A stretch of DNA of 64,000 bases from Toxotes chatareus. Taxonomy: Eukaryota; Chordata; Actinopteri; Toxotidae. Position 1 is the first letter of the stretch; every line of letters begins with the position of its first letter. The notes under the pieces are model-generated. The model was not told where the DNA came from. It worked only from the letters and a program-made list of their open reading frames with translations, and ran no database searches. The stretch spans positions 5,655,950 to 5,719,949 of the forward strand of contig CM028893.1 of assembly GCA_016801885.1 (NCBI GenBank), read 5' to 3'. The translations under genes and the position numbers were made by a program. This document shows positions 50,932 to 61,920 of this stretch, in pieces.

Positions 50932-53634
50932 ATGCAATAACTCCCAGTATTATTATTATGTTAAAAGACCTTTAAATGTTGCTCATTAACTTTCCTGTTT
51001 ACTTTGCCCACTGTAGGTGTTCTGCTGGCCATGGTAAAAATAAAATAAAATAAATAACTGGAACTATCTTTTTAAATTATTAGGTACCATTATTGTCTCC
51101 CATTTGCCATCTGGAGGTTTATAATCATTGGAGTTGTGTCTCCATGAGATAAAACATTGTACGGCAGACCTTCTGGTTTTTTAGTAGAATATCTGTTTAT
51201 ACTATAATTTTAGACCAAAAAGGCTCCAGTTCTACTTTAGGTGAGTGTCTGTGAGATAGGGGTAGTAATAGGTTTTTTTTTACTGAGCTGGAATGCCAGA
51301 GTGAATCTATTCCCAGTGTTTTCCTCAGCCTCTAAAAGGCTGAATATCCCCTGCTTCTTTATGCTATTTCAAAACTCTCAGAAGGGGCCTTGGTTCAGTG
51401 GTTTGTGTTTTTTGGGAAGAGATGTTTATTTTCAAAAATGTCGGTCCAACAACAGAGGGTATGTTGCTGCATTGTTAAAAAAAAAAGTTGTATTTGTAGT
51501 TTATAGTTAAAGAATAAAGAAACAGGATGCCACAATTTGACTTGAGATGTTTGAGATAGTGACTTAATGTATTATAATCTCAGTACTGATGACGTAATAC
51601 CTAAAACAAGAAGTCTGTAGGATGTCTTCTCCTTTTTGCAACATACTAAGAGTGAGATGATCGTTCAAAAGTTCAAGTATAATCAACACACAAGACCAAA
51701 CACCTGCTAACAGAATCTGAGACGACACGCTGTGTGAGGTTGAAGTACATCACGAATCGTATGATGCATCACAAGCCGAGTGCTTAAGGATTCCCAAAAT
51801 ACCAAGTAGCAATCTGTTTTAATAAGCTTGCATCTCAGGGTACCTGAAAGAGTCTAAGAAAGCTTTCTTTTAGCTAGTTCAGCTCCCCATTTGTTGATGC
51901 CAGATGAGTCTGAGTCACGCTGTTTAAGGAAAACGCGTCACTTATTAGTAATGGCTCCTGGTGAATGTATCTCCCCCCCCCCCCCGGTAGCAAAGAGTGG
52001 GTTTTTATGTATCTGTGTCAAGAAATATACCTTTGTTATATCCACTTCCCTTACCCTGCTTCATCATCTCATCGTCTTAGCCTGGAGAAGAGTGTGAACT
52101 TTAGCAACCCCTGTAAATCAGCTGGGATTGACATGTAAGTGGTTAGAGCTGTAGTTATAGTTCAGAGCACTTGAGAAAAACTGTCATCCCCTTTAAATCA
52201 CAACAACATATTCTGGAGCTGCAAAACATTTGCTTTTTAGACTACTGTTAGCGGAGAAACTGACAAATCAGCTAGTGCTGCTACCGCTAAAGTGTTCTCT
52301 AGAAGGTGTTTAACACTGAGGCAAAATTGGAAAGCTTAGCACCTCTTCTGTTTGAGAGCAAATGACTCCAAGAATGATTTACTGTTCCTGGTTTGAATCT
52401 TAAAATTTTGTTCTTCTGTTGAGCACTGTTGTTATGGTAGAAGTATCTTAACAACGGTGCAATAGCTGTTGCATTTCCCGAGTGGCACACTTTGTCTCGG
52501 ATGTCTGGCAAGTTCAGCACCACGGTCAGCGGCGGTTTCAGCACCATGGCCAGCGTCGGCTCACAGACAGACAACTGAAACACACTGTAATGAGAAAGTT
52601 CTCCCGTTTCTGAGCGGGAAGTAGTCCTTAGTCTCTGTCAAACACATCTCAAAGCTTAAAGATTGCTTCTCTTCCCTCCTCTTGTTCCTTTGCATAGCTT
52701 TATTCACTCCTTCCAAAATCAATAATGGATCATAGCCGTATTTACATGACCTGCGTTTCATGAATCCTCAGGCACACAAATGCATGCAGAGGCACACGCG
52801 CAAAGCCGTCATCCTAGAAAGAGAGAAGCCTTTGTCAATTTATTTATTCGTATTTTGTCAGATTTCTTTACACCCCATAACCTTATTTACAGTGGAAATA
52901 TTTCAGGCCACAGCTCCCCTGATGAAATGCAAGGTGAAAATTGCTCTGCCACGGAGAGGCGATGGGAGTTATTACTGGAAAGATCACCAATCTGTTTTTT
53001 TTATTTCACTGAGATAAAAGGCCTGTGGCAAATGTCAAACACTGATTCCAGATTTAATTTTTAGGCACAGCCATGAAGTAGTCATGCATGAGTCTGTTGT
53101 AAGACCGAGGCGAAGAGCGTGTGTGTGTAAGACAGAGACTAAGTATTCAGACCACTGTTGCTTTCCCTTTTGGCAGTAAAAAACATTTTCAGAGTTTATT
53201 TCATGGTTGTAAAGGCCACTGGAAATTGGAAGAAGATGGTTGGCATGGTGAATAGTCGGTGTTTATGCTGGGGAAGAAGACAAGAAGTAAGAAGTGCAGA
53301 GGAAATTAGAGGGCAGAGAAACTGAGCAGAGAATTAAGGCATGCCCTTGGAGTTAAAGAAGAACTGGAGGAAGTAATGTGGTCACAGTTGTTTGTCACAT
53401 CAGTGCAGAGTGTGATCATCAGTGCTCTCGCCTTGACTCACTCATTCTTTCTCTGGACTCATAAACAGATGCAGTCACACTCAGGCCAGGACGCAAAGAC
53501 GAGAGTGTAAACAAATGCGTGCATACGGTGGCTGACCCGCTGTCCCTCTAACAAACCAATCAGCGGACTGCGGCAAAGCCATTAACGGCCAACTGAGACC
53601 AAAACATCTCAGCAGCTTGACACTGAGTCTGTTT
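50932..53634. other. non-coding pc intron DNA before the solo LTR
   Basis: Nothing recognisable was seen apart from a run of C (about 51972-51985) and A/T-rich stretches. Confidence 0.55.
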
Positions 53635-53639
53635 GTGTC
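53635..53639. repeat. target site duplication, 5' copy
   Basis: GTGTC directly precedes the TG that starts the solo LTR and is repeated exactly at 54528-54532 after its terminal CA. Confidence 0.8.
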
Positions 53640-54348
53640 TGTAACGAAGGACTTCGTTACCGTTGACTGTCGGGTCATTGGTTTTGTAAATATTATTGTA
53701 AATATTGTACACGGTGGGTTTGGATATTGTTTATAAATAACTAGACAATGTATAGTAATGGCGAAAGGCACTTTTATTATATATTTTGCAAATAACATTC
53801 GAACATAGAAGTTTCAGGAGGTAACGGCAATATTGGTTGCGTAATGTAGTTATCATACGCGAGGAGTCGGCCTCGGTCGGATGCCGGGGTGGCCGCTCGG
53901 CTCCGTCTGTAAATGAGAGGAGGACGGTCCACGGTTAAAGTGGTGAAACTTATTTTGGTATTTATGGGAAGAAGGGTGAAAATAGTGGAAGTGCCTTACA
54001 GAATTGTTCATGTTATCGTTAATACTCACCTTCTGCCTGTTTTGCGTTCGCCCTGGGGTGCGTCATGGAAAAGAGTCCCCTGGGTAAGGGACGGGGTTAA
54101 TAACGTTCCGGGTGCGGCCAAGTGGCAGGGCAAGAAAGGGGGAGTCGGAAAATTTCCTTATGTATATATTTATTGTAATTACATTTATGGTGGTTGGTTT
54201 AGGAATCGGAGTACTGCACGCAGGTTATTTTAAATACTTTTTTGTTAAATCTAATAATCATATTTTTCATATTATCACCTATATTTATAAATCTATATCT
54301 GGGAACACCTATGAATGTTTTTGTCCAATTACGCCTACCAGACCACAG

Positions 54349-54356
54349 TATAAAAG
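54349..54356 (+). promoter_or_regulatory. TATA box of the solo LTR
   Basis: TATAAAAG lies 20 bases downstream of a CCAAT motif and 80 bases upstream of AATAAA, matching LTR promoter layout. Confidence 0.7.
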
Positions 54357-54435
54357 GGCGCCAATTTTAAATCTCTGTGGTTACTGGCTAGGCCTCACCC
54401 TGTGTGTGCTGCTATACCTGTGTTAAAAGAGAGAA

Positions 54436-54441
54436 AATAAA
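54436..54441 (+). terminator. poly(A) signal of the solo LTR
   Basis: AATAAA lies about 80 bases after the TATA box and about 90 bases before the LTR 3' end, as in an R-U5 junction. Confidence 0.65.
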
Positions 54442-54527
54442 AGAAAATACGTATCTGCATCTTCCACCTTTGCCTTGGCATTTTTATTCCTCCGGCAGTC
54501 TCTGGTGTCAGAACGGCCATTCTAACA

Positions 54528-54532
54528 GTGTC
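54528..54532. repeat. target site duplication, 3' copy
   Basis: GTGTC follows the terminal CA of the solo LTR and matches 53635-53639. Confidence 0.8.
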
Positions 54533-54648
54533 CCTGTGTGCTTGTTTGTCCACACGTGTTATATGTTAACCCTTAGGTTCCCGAGTGTCTTCCTTTTAAA
54601 AATGTTTGCTTTGTATGTGTTTACTTGTTCTTAGGTTGCTGCAAAAGA

Positions 54649-54651
<3 letters not shown>

Positions 54652-54695
<44 letters not shown>
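54652..54695. repeat. (GT)n microsatellite
   Basis: 22 GT units, 120 bases after the solo LTR. Confidence 0.9.
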
Positions 54696-54697
<2 letters not shown>

Positions 54698-57146
54698 ATT
54701 TTAGAAGCGTCTCACCTGCTTAACTGAATTTATAGCTGATAGGTGTGTGAGAGGTCCCCTACATGTCTATGTGAGTGTGTTTACTTTCACTCCTCGGGCT
54801 GTGTGTGTGTGTTGATCTTGTTTATGTGTCCGGGCCAGTGGTTAGGGCGTGACGGATGGGGATAGGGGAGACAGAGGAGGAGAGGAGAGAAGAGACAAAT
54901 GACCTGACAGCTCTGCTATTCAACTCCTAATCATAGAGGGAGCGGGGAGGCTGTGTGTGACAGAGGCAGGCATTGTTTGCGTCGGGGGAAGACGGAGATC
55001 AGGGGTGCGTGTGGTGCATATGTGTGTAATGCTAAGCGCAGTTGGAAATGTTTCAAAATCCAAACTCCAAATCTGTACCTGTACTGTCTTTGCTTCTCTG
55101 TTTTTGTATCCTGATTGGCATAAAGCAAGTCAACATTTAACTCCAGAAATGAGCTAAATTAAACTGACACAGGCAATATACAGTATACATACAGTACTGT
55201 GTGTGTATTTGAGAGCATTAGCACCAGAAAATGCTAAGCGATGTGATATTTTTAGATGGAAGCAGGGGCAGCCCAGATCCTTTTCGAAGCGGTGGGTCTG
55301 TATCCTGCATTTGAAGATGCCGAGGGCCTGATCTCCACCGTGAGCAAGAACAGAACACCCTTGTTTACAGGAGACCTTTGGGTGAGGGTGGATCCAGGTG
55401 AGCTGTGGGTCAGAGACACCCTGCCTCAGCACAGGATTTCACCCAGCATTTTCTTGGCTTTGCAAGCCAGGATCAGGATTTAAAACCTAATGTGAGGCAG
55501 TACGGGGGGAGTCAGTGGATTGAGTGCAGGAGCAGAGCGACATGCTGAGTTGTTGTTCCTTTCCCATTGTTTGTATTGTCATCTTTGCCACGCTGATGTG
55601 TATATTTGGATTTTGTATTTTCCTGTTTTCTCCTGTTGTTTTTAAGCTATTGTGCTAAGTGGTTAGGGTGGAAGGTTACTTGTTTTTGTAGCCTATCTGG
55701 TTATCTTTGTTTTGTTTCATGCTGACGTTGCTCACCCTGAAACCAGTCCTAGTTGTCCTCACACTGAAGTGAAAGGGCGCTGACTTGTCTCCAGGCTTGA
55801 ATGTGAAATATTGCTCCGGTTTATATCAGCACAAGTAAAACCGGTGGAATTGCAGGAATGCATAATTCCTTACAATACGATTAAATGTTAATGGCAGGTT
55901 TGAATTTATACATTACAATCAGACTGTGATTTGATCTGTGAAACCTCCTTCAGATCACAATCAGTTTGGAGCGTGTGTGTGCGCAGTCCTTTTTGTCTTT
56001 AGTGAGAAAGCTCCTTTGCATGATGAACAAATGCCTTCCACGTAGACAGAAATGTTCATATGCATAGCAGCTCCAAAGGTACTTCATTTCCTTTGCTGCT
56101 TTAGAGCTCTGCTCATGACACAGAAAAATTAGGAGCAGTCTGGACAGTAACACCTGTTTGTTCTTCTTTGTTGTTTTGGTCGTCACCCCACTGACTCGCC
56201 TGCTGTGCGTAGTGAAAAATGACTTCCAATTCCAGTGCAGACAGATTGTAGACAGTGAGAAGACATAAAATAGCAGGTGAATTTTTTTTTGTTTTAGATA
56301 TCCGGGCTGCACATAACTGTCAGTTGTAAATTCTGTCTGTATTAACAACATCTGAATATTGGACGACAACTTTGGCACCTCTTCTGAAGCCAGCAATAAA
56401 TAATGTTCAGCACATCGCTAACGAGTATTTATTTGGTGAGGTTTTTTTTCCTTTAATCTAAGTTAAATTAAAGATAAAGTGAGACAAAATACCCTCAGCT
56501 GCCTGAAACCAGCAGATACCATGCAACAGTAACTGTTTAAAGGTGATGCTGTGCTGAACCGACTTGTGCTTGCAGTCAAGTCAACAGCCCGGGACGTCAA
56601 TACTTACTTCACTGTGTTTCTCTGGCAATCATCAGTAAAGCTGATTGCAACAAGAGTGATAACGACCGGCTGTGAGCAGAGTAGCAATAAAACACACCTT
56701 TCTGGTGATAAACACAGTGCCGTGAGAATGAAAGTGACGATACACACAACCAGATGCTGTTTTTTTGTAGGAGGGAAAACAAGTACACGTGACTTGGTTT
56801 GCACCAAAAAGAGGCAGAGGCTTGTGATACTGCGCCCCGTGAGTGAGTTCATTTCCTGGCTATTAGAGAGAGCGTGGGTGTATGTAAACTACAGCCTGTG
56901 TGAGCATTAATTCACATTTAGACATGTTTACTTTCCCACTAAAACTAATACAGTACCCAAAGGTGTGTTTGTGTGTTTATGTGTGTGCGCTTGTGTTCGC
57001 AATCTGAAAAGCATTTGGGAGCAGGAGCCACAATCATCACTAGCAAGAAAGTGTGTTTGCGTGTGTGTTTTGCATGCTGTGCGCATAGCTCTGAGAGCTG
57101 TAGCCTTGTTACAGGGCATCCAAATCAGGGAAGGGCCTCTGTCGAA

Positions 57147-57273
57147 TGTGTGTGTGTGTGTGTGTGTGTGCGTGTATGTGTGTATGTGTGTGATATCACA
57201 GCAAACTGAATGAAAATTTTGAAGAGATACAGAGCAGTGGAAAGGTATAGACCAAAGTGTGTGTGTGTGTGTG
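57147..57273. repeat. (GT)n microsatellites
   Basis: GT tracts at 57147-57192 (with CG and AT interruptions) and 57257-57273. Confidence 0.85.
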
Positions 57274-59065
57274 GGCCTTTTTAGAGTGTGTGTTTCACAC
57301 CATTAGGGGGAACATGGAGAAAGAGCAGGGCTGCTGTGTGTATGTGTACGTGTGCTGGTGTGTGTGGTAGCCACAGGCATACAGAGCAGCCCGATAATGA
57401 ACACATTGATCTGGTACAGCAGAGAGGAAAAGGACAAACCTTCATGTATTAATGGTGTCTCTGTCTTCCCTCTCCATTATTTCTGAGTCTTTCATTAATA
57501 GCAGCTGTTTGTTCTATTTGTAACTCCTTCCATGTCTCTGTCTCTTAACATTTCTACCCTATCTTATACCTTTTGGTAGCTTTTTCCTTTACTTACTCTT
57601 ATTTAGTTTGTTTACACATATAAATTATAGATCAAGATGACATCAAACAAAAAAATGAGGGGAAAATACCAAATTTGTGAAGGTGAAACCTCAAAATTTT
57701 CAGCCTTTGATGTTGTTGTGGAAACAGCTGTCCTGGCTCTGTCCAAAGGTATCACCATTTGCCTACAGAGCAGATTAACAAACAAGATGTAATGTGTTAA
57801 TTAGGGCAGAGCCAGGCTAGCTGTTACCTTGTGTCTCTACTCTTTGTGCTAAGCTGTACTGTACCAATACGAGAATGGTGTCAGTCCTCTCATCTAGCTC
57901 TCAGCAAGAAGGTGAATGTGTTTTTCTCAAAATGTCAAACTACTTTTTGAACTGCTTCATAAAATGAGTCGGGTTCTTCAGCCAACCACATGCTTCACCA
58001 CATGTATTCAAACCTAACTAGCTTGCATTGCCAGCCTGCATTTGGCTGTCCTTAAGTCAAAGCTTTGATTTTCATCCAGTAAAATGTACAATCAAACAAT
58101 ATCCAGATTTTGTATGGCTGCTTATTTTCCTCAAGGAGGCAGGTATGTAAGGCTGCAGCATATATTTTATAATACAGTTGTGTTGGCAGATGCTATAAAT
58201 GGAAGAGAGAAGATGATGTCCACAGGTTTCTGAAGTCTTATTGCAGTTGTAGCATTCGGCAGAAATCCCTTTTTGTTTTGGTCCACAGCTTGTAGCCCAA
58301 GGCTTGGCAGTGTAGCACATCCCTGTGAATCCCTCCGCTCTCTTCTCTTTCTCTTTCTCCTCTCCAGCTCTCCTCTCTGTAGCAGAGATCTGAGAATACG
58401 GTGTCATTTTGTGTGTTCGATGTGTGCCTCACAAAGTGAAATCCTCTCTTCTCCCATCGCTCGGCATGTGAACGTGTGCAAAGAAAGGCACAGTGTTGTC
58501 TCTCCATTTAAATTTTTTGAATATTAATGGTTCTTTATTAGTTCTATACATTGACAAAGCAGAAGTGGTCGTTCTTCAGCTGTATTGTCCTCTCAGCTGA
58601 AATATATATAAATAATATGTATTGCTGTCGTATCCCTCTGTATTTCAGTCTTCTCTCTACTCCTAAGAAAAAACTTGAATGTAAATGACTCTTGCTCTTA
58701 CCTTATATTTCACTTCTTAATATATACATCTTATTTTCCCTCTGTTGGCATGACCAACATGAGCTTTATTTGCCTGACCACATTGATCTCCCCTCCCCTC
58801 TACCTTCTCTCACTCTCTCTCTCTCTCTCTGTCGCTCTCAGTACTGGTAATGAGGTGTGTGTTTGTGTGGTTTGTTTATTGCCCGACTCCCTTCTCCCAA
58901 TTATGGGATTCCTGAGTGATTGTTCTGCATCAATTATTTCAAGTCGCTCTGGGTTTGACTGTCAGCTAAATGGCCAGATTATGGCTGTAAATTCTGTCCA
59001 TCTGCGGTTTGTGTTTTGTGAGTGCACATACTTTCATTTAATTTCGTTTCTGTACATCAGTCCAT

Positions 59066-59066
59066 A

Positions 59067-59097
<31 letters not shown>
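59066..59097. repeat. (GT)n(GA)n compound microsatellite
   Basis: GT units pass directly into GA units. Confidence 0.85.
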
Positions 59098-59379
59098 CAG
59101 AGAGATCTATCTATGCATGTTTATATAGATAGTGAGGCGAATGTTGAGTTTTTGAGCTTAAGGGGAGCTGCAATACCCCAAAACCCAGGACCTCCTCAGG
59201 GACTCTGCTTCCCTCTCTGTTCTGAGCTCTAGTGGTGTGTGTCTCTGTGCATTTCTAAATAAAAAGGATACTTTGAGGTTGGTTCATGAGTGGCAGGGGT
59301 TTTCTTCTTCTGAATACTTTTTTTTTTTTTTTTTTTAAGCTGCGTCTCATTGTCTCAGTACTTGTACTCTGTGTAATGG

Positions 59380-59412
59380 CAAAGCTGAATCTGATCTAAT
59401 CTAACCTTAAAT
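59380..59412 (+). repeat. short TCTAATC-type retroelement tail
   Basis: GGCAAAGCTGAATCTGATCT AATCTAACCTT resembles the (TCTAA)n tails that end many teleost LINE copies. A poly(T) run (59318-59336) lies just upstream. Confidence 0.3.
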
Positions 59413-60346
59413 GCCACTTAAAACTCTGACATTTCTGTCATATGCAAAGACATTTTTGGCAAAAGAAATAGAAAAGAAATCATCTTTTCACACCGTTTAC
59501 ATTCCTTCACTCTCCCTTGGGGATATTAAACAGCGCTAAACATATCTGAAGCCACTTCAGGAATATATTAACATATTTCACTGAATCTCTCCAACTAACA
59601 CTCCCGCTCTCCCCTTTTCTGCTTTTCTTTCTACTAACCCCCCCACACCTCCTTCTTCTGTCAATCTCCCTCTTCATCTGCCCCCCTTCTCCTCTTTCTC
59701 CGCCTCTTACAACAATTCAAAGCTGTCTCCCCGCATTGTTAAGACAGGCTTACAAGAGTGAAAAAAAATTGCAACAAATCAAGTAATGAAATTAACTCCA
59801 ACAATTACATCTCTTTCCTCTTTCTTCTCTCTCATCCACTCTCCCTCTCTTTGTTAATTTAGAGAGCTTAATTGGCGTGATAATACTTTTGAGGCAAACA
59901 AACAACAACAAAATAGAAATGGAATGTAATTACTTTCAACTGTTGACTTTCTCCCTTTGCTCGTGTGTGTGTGCGTGTTTATGCCTATTGGAGCTGAGAT
60001 TGTGCAGCGTTTAGCGTGCTCTGCTATTTGAATGTGGTTTACGTGATGCCGCTGTTTGTGTGTTTACGAATGTGTAGGTATCCTTTGTGTGCAAATGTCT
60101 GTTTAACGCTGAGCTCTTCAATGAGATGCTTTCTTTCAAGCGATTAATTAGCAGAACAGAACTTAAGCAGAGTGATTGCTGTCTTGACTCCCTTGCTTCT
60201 CTGAATAATGTGTTTTCTCTTTCGTGTTTATATTTCCTTTAGTTTGTGCAAGAGTTGTTTCACACACCCATTGCAGGAGAACGCTCATCAGAGAAGATCA
60301 CAAAATAAAAGTCCCCTCCGCTGTTTGTCTGTCTCTCCCTCTCTAG

Positions 60347-60491
60347 ACCAACATCCCGTTCCTCCAGAACGTTCTGTCCAACCACCAGTTCCTCCACTCC
60401 ACTGTGGATACACAGTTTATCGACGAGAACCAGGAGCTCTTCAACCTCAAACCCACTCAGAACCGAGCCCAGAAGCTGCTGCACTACTTGG
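60347..60491 (+). CDS. pc: pyruvate carboxylase internal exon, end of biotin carboxylase module
   Basis: The exon follows a clean pyrimidine-tract acceptor (ccctctctag) and encodes 48 codons plus one base. It starts TNIPFLQNVLSNHQFLHSTV and continues DTQFIDENQELFNLKPTQNR and AQKLLHYLG. It ends at TTGG|GTCAGT (phase 1). The block is diagnostic of animal pyruvate carboxylase, the mitochondrial biotin enzyme that makes oxaloacetate from pyruvate, at about residues 440-490. This is the C-terminal end of the ATP-dependent biotin-carboxylating module. The residues just upstream in the protein should come from an earlier exon that is not seen in this window. The reading frame on the opposite strand here is a shadow. 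Confidence 0.95.
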
Positions 60492-61309
60492 GTCAGTGTC
60501 TCAACAACAACACACACAAACGCTGAACAGTGACTACAACATATGCAGTCACTATGTCAGTGAAGGTTTTCTAAGCAGATCTGCAACATCCTCAGTCAAA
60601 CATTGTGACATTCCCATGATCTTTCTGAGTATCTCATTTTCAATATTAAGTTCAGTCTGTTGCTGGTTTGAACTGTTACATTTTACTATAAAACTAGGCC
60701 TATATTATCGATGATTGTAAGGTTAATAACTCAGCAGCCACCTTTCTGCAACAGGGCTTTGACTTCAATATTATTTCTGTGGCTTTCACAGAATCTGCGG
60801 CTTTCTGTGGTTTTCCACTCAGCTATTAACCAGGAAGTAACACACTGCATTTAACAGTCGAGCTGACCGTGGCAATTTCAGTGGGGGGGAATGTAAAGCA
60901 TACCATGGATCATTAGCAATTTGGGACCCAAGAGTGAAACAGAGTGCTGAGCTAGTTTGCATCTAATTTTAAGGTTCAAACCAGAGTTTTATGACCTAAG
61001 ATCCACACAGTGGATAAGGGGAAGGTACCACTGCTCTGTTTGCCACACTCAAAGATGGGAACTGTGTCAGCTTTTAATACCCAAAGGTGAAATAGGGTTT
61101 TGAAATTCAATATTTCTTTATATTCTTAAAATTAAGGGACTGGTTTGTGAAAGAAGTGAGGACCACCCTACATAGAGAAGGTCTTGGAATCTGCTGTTTT
61201 ATAACCCTCATTGATTTTTTTTTTCCTTTATCATCTGTACAGGATGTTACACATGTTATAGGACTGCATCTGACTTCTATTCTTTATTTTTTTTCCCTCG
61301 TATATATAG
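60492..61309 (+). other. pc: pc intron between the two visible exons
   Basis: An 818-bp phase-1 intron with donor GTCAGT and acceptor tatatatag. No features of note. Confidence 0.9.
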
Positions 61310-61399
61310 GTCATGTGATGGTAAACGGACCAACCACACCCATCCCGGTGAAGGCTAAGCCCTCCTCCACAGACCCTGTCATCCCTCCTGTCACCATGG
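61310..61399 (+). CDS. pc: pyruvate carboxylase internal exon, linker after the biotin carboxylase module
   Basis: This 90-bp exon starts after acceptor tatatatag, completes Gly (G|GT) and reads HVMVNGPTTPIPVKAKPSST, then DPVIPPVTMG. It ends at ATGG|GTATGT (phase 1). HVMVNGPTTPIPVKA is the strongly conserved segment that follows LLHYLG in vertebrate pyruvate carboxylase, and the shared phase joins it exactly to the exon at 60347-60491. The next exon should open the carboxyltransferase domain (with the DTTFRDAHQS motif). It was not found before the window end, so it lies beyond 64000. Confidence 0.95.
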
Positions 61400-61604
61400 G
61401 TATGTCAGTCAAAAAAGCAAATCAGCCAATCACAGTGCATGGTTCACCCTCTGTGGCACTAGAAATAGTTATCGAACTACTACAGTACCATAATAATGTC
61501 ACAATGCATCATCTTTATTGCATATGGACTAATTTAGGAAGGCACTGCCGCTGCATGGGCTAGGGGGTTTCATTTCACCGGGGGCACCGATGCTAAAAAT
61601 GTAA

Positions 61605-61662
61605 ACACTTGTGGATCCGTAGGGCACTTTGGATAAAAGCACCCACCGAATGACAAATGGGC
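61605..61662 (+). repeat. SINE/LINE-like 3' tail fragment
   Basis: The sequence GGGCACTTTGGATAAAAGCA followed by CCCACCGAATGACAAATG is a diverged copy of the GTCGCTTTGGATAAAAGCGTCTGCTAAATGA tail shared by many teleost SINEs and their LINE partners. It lies 206 bases after the pc exon. Confidence 0.6.
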
Positions 61663-61920
61663 TGTCGAACAGTCTGATAGCTGTAGGCGGAAAGGCCTTC
61701 CTAAATGGCTCAGCTTAGCACTCGGGGAGGAAAAGGGTTTTGGCCCAGAGTGCTCTGCTGAGCTGTGAGTACAGCGGTAAGAGGGTGCAGCTCATTGTTT
61801 GTGAAGGCAGAAGTCCTTTGCTTCTCACCCTGCTGTGCACCAGCACCCCTGGAGTCTCGCAGGTAAGGCCAACGGCCAAGCTGGGCTCCTTGACGAGCTC
61901 GTTGAGCCACTTAGGCTCTT
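61663..61920. repeat. possible old interspersed repeat next to the SINE-like tail
   Basis: The stretch (GAACAGTCTGATAGCTGTAG, CAGAGTGCTCTGCTGAGCTG and similar blocks) has the texture of a repeat family seen scattered in fish genomes (a degenerate coding-like text with both strands partly open). I cannot name the family. It is not part of pc coding sequence. Confidence 0.35.

Larger units (their letters stand above)
53640..54527 (+). mobile_element. solo LTR of an LTR retrotransposon or endogenous retrovirus
   Basis: The 888-bp element starts TGTAACGA and ends TTCTAACA, and is flanked by an exact 5-bp target duplication, GTGTC (53635-53639 and 54528-54532). Inside are a CCAAT box (54325-54329), a TATA box TATAAAAG (54349-54356) and a poly(A) signal AATAAA (54436-54441), in the order and spacing expected of U3-R-U5 in plus orientation. 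The first bases form an inverted repeat (GTAACGAAG, 2 bases, CTTCGTTAC). No internal coding region or second LTR is present, so this is a solo LTR left by recombination. The 5-bp duplication fits Gypsy-like elements but also some retroviral families. Open frames inside it are not recognised proteins. Confidence 0.85.
54533..60346. other. non-coding pc intron DNA up to the first visible pc exon
   Basis: It contains GT microsatellites, T runs and a short exon-like open frame (55256-55381) that I do not recognise. The stretch 59700-59950 is AT-rich with TAATTA/TTAATT-type phrases. Confidence 0.55.

Noticed and set aside
53913..54233. A 106-residue open frame inside the solo LTR
   Set aside because: It lies within the U3 part of the LTR and does not resemble a retroelement protein; likely chance.
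60260..60517. Minus-strand open frame over the pc exon
   Set aside because: Shadow of the real plus-strand pc exon, whose translation matches pyruvate carboxylase.
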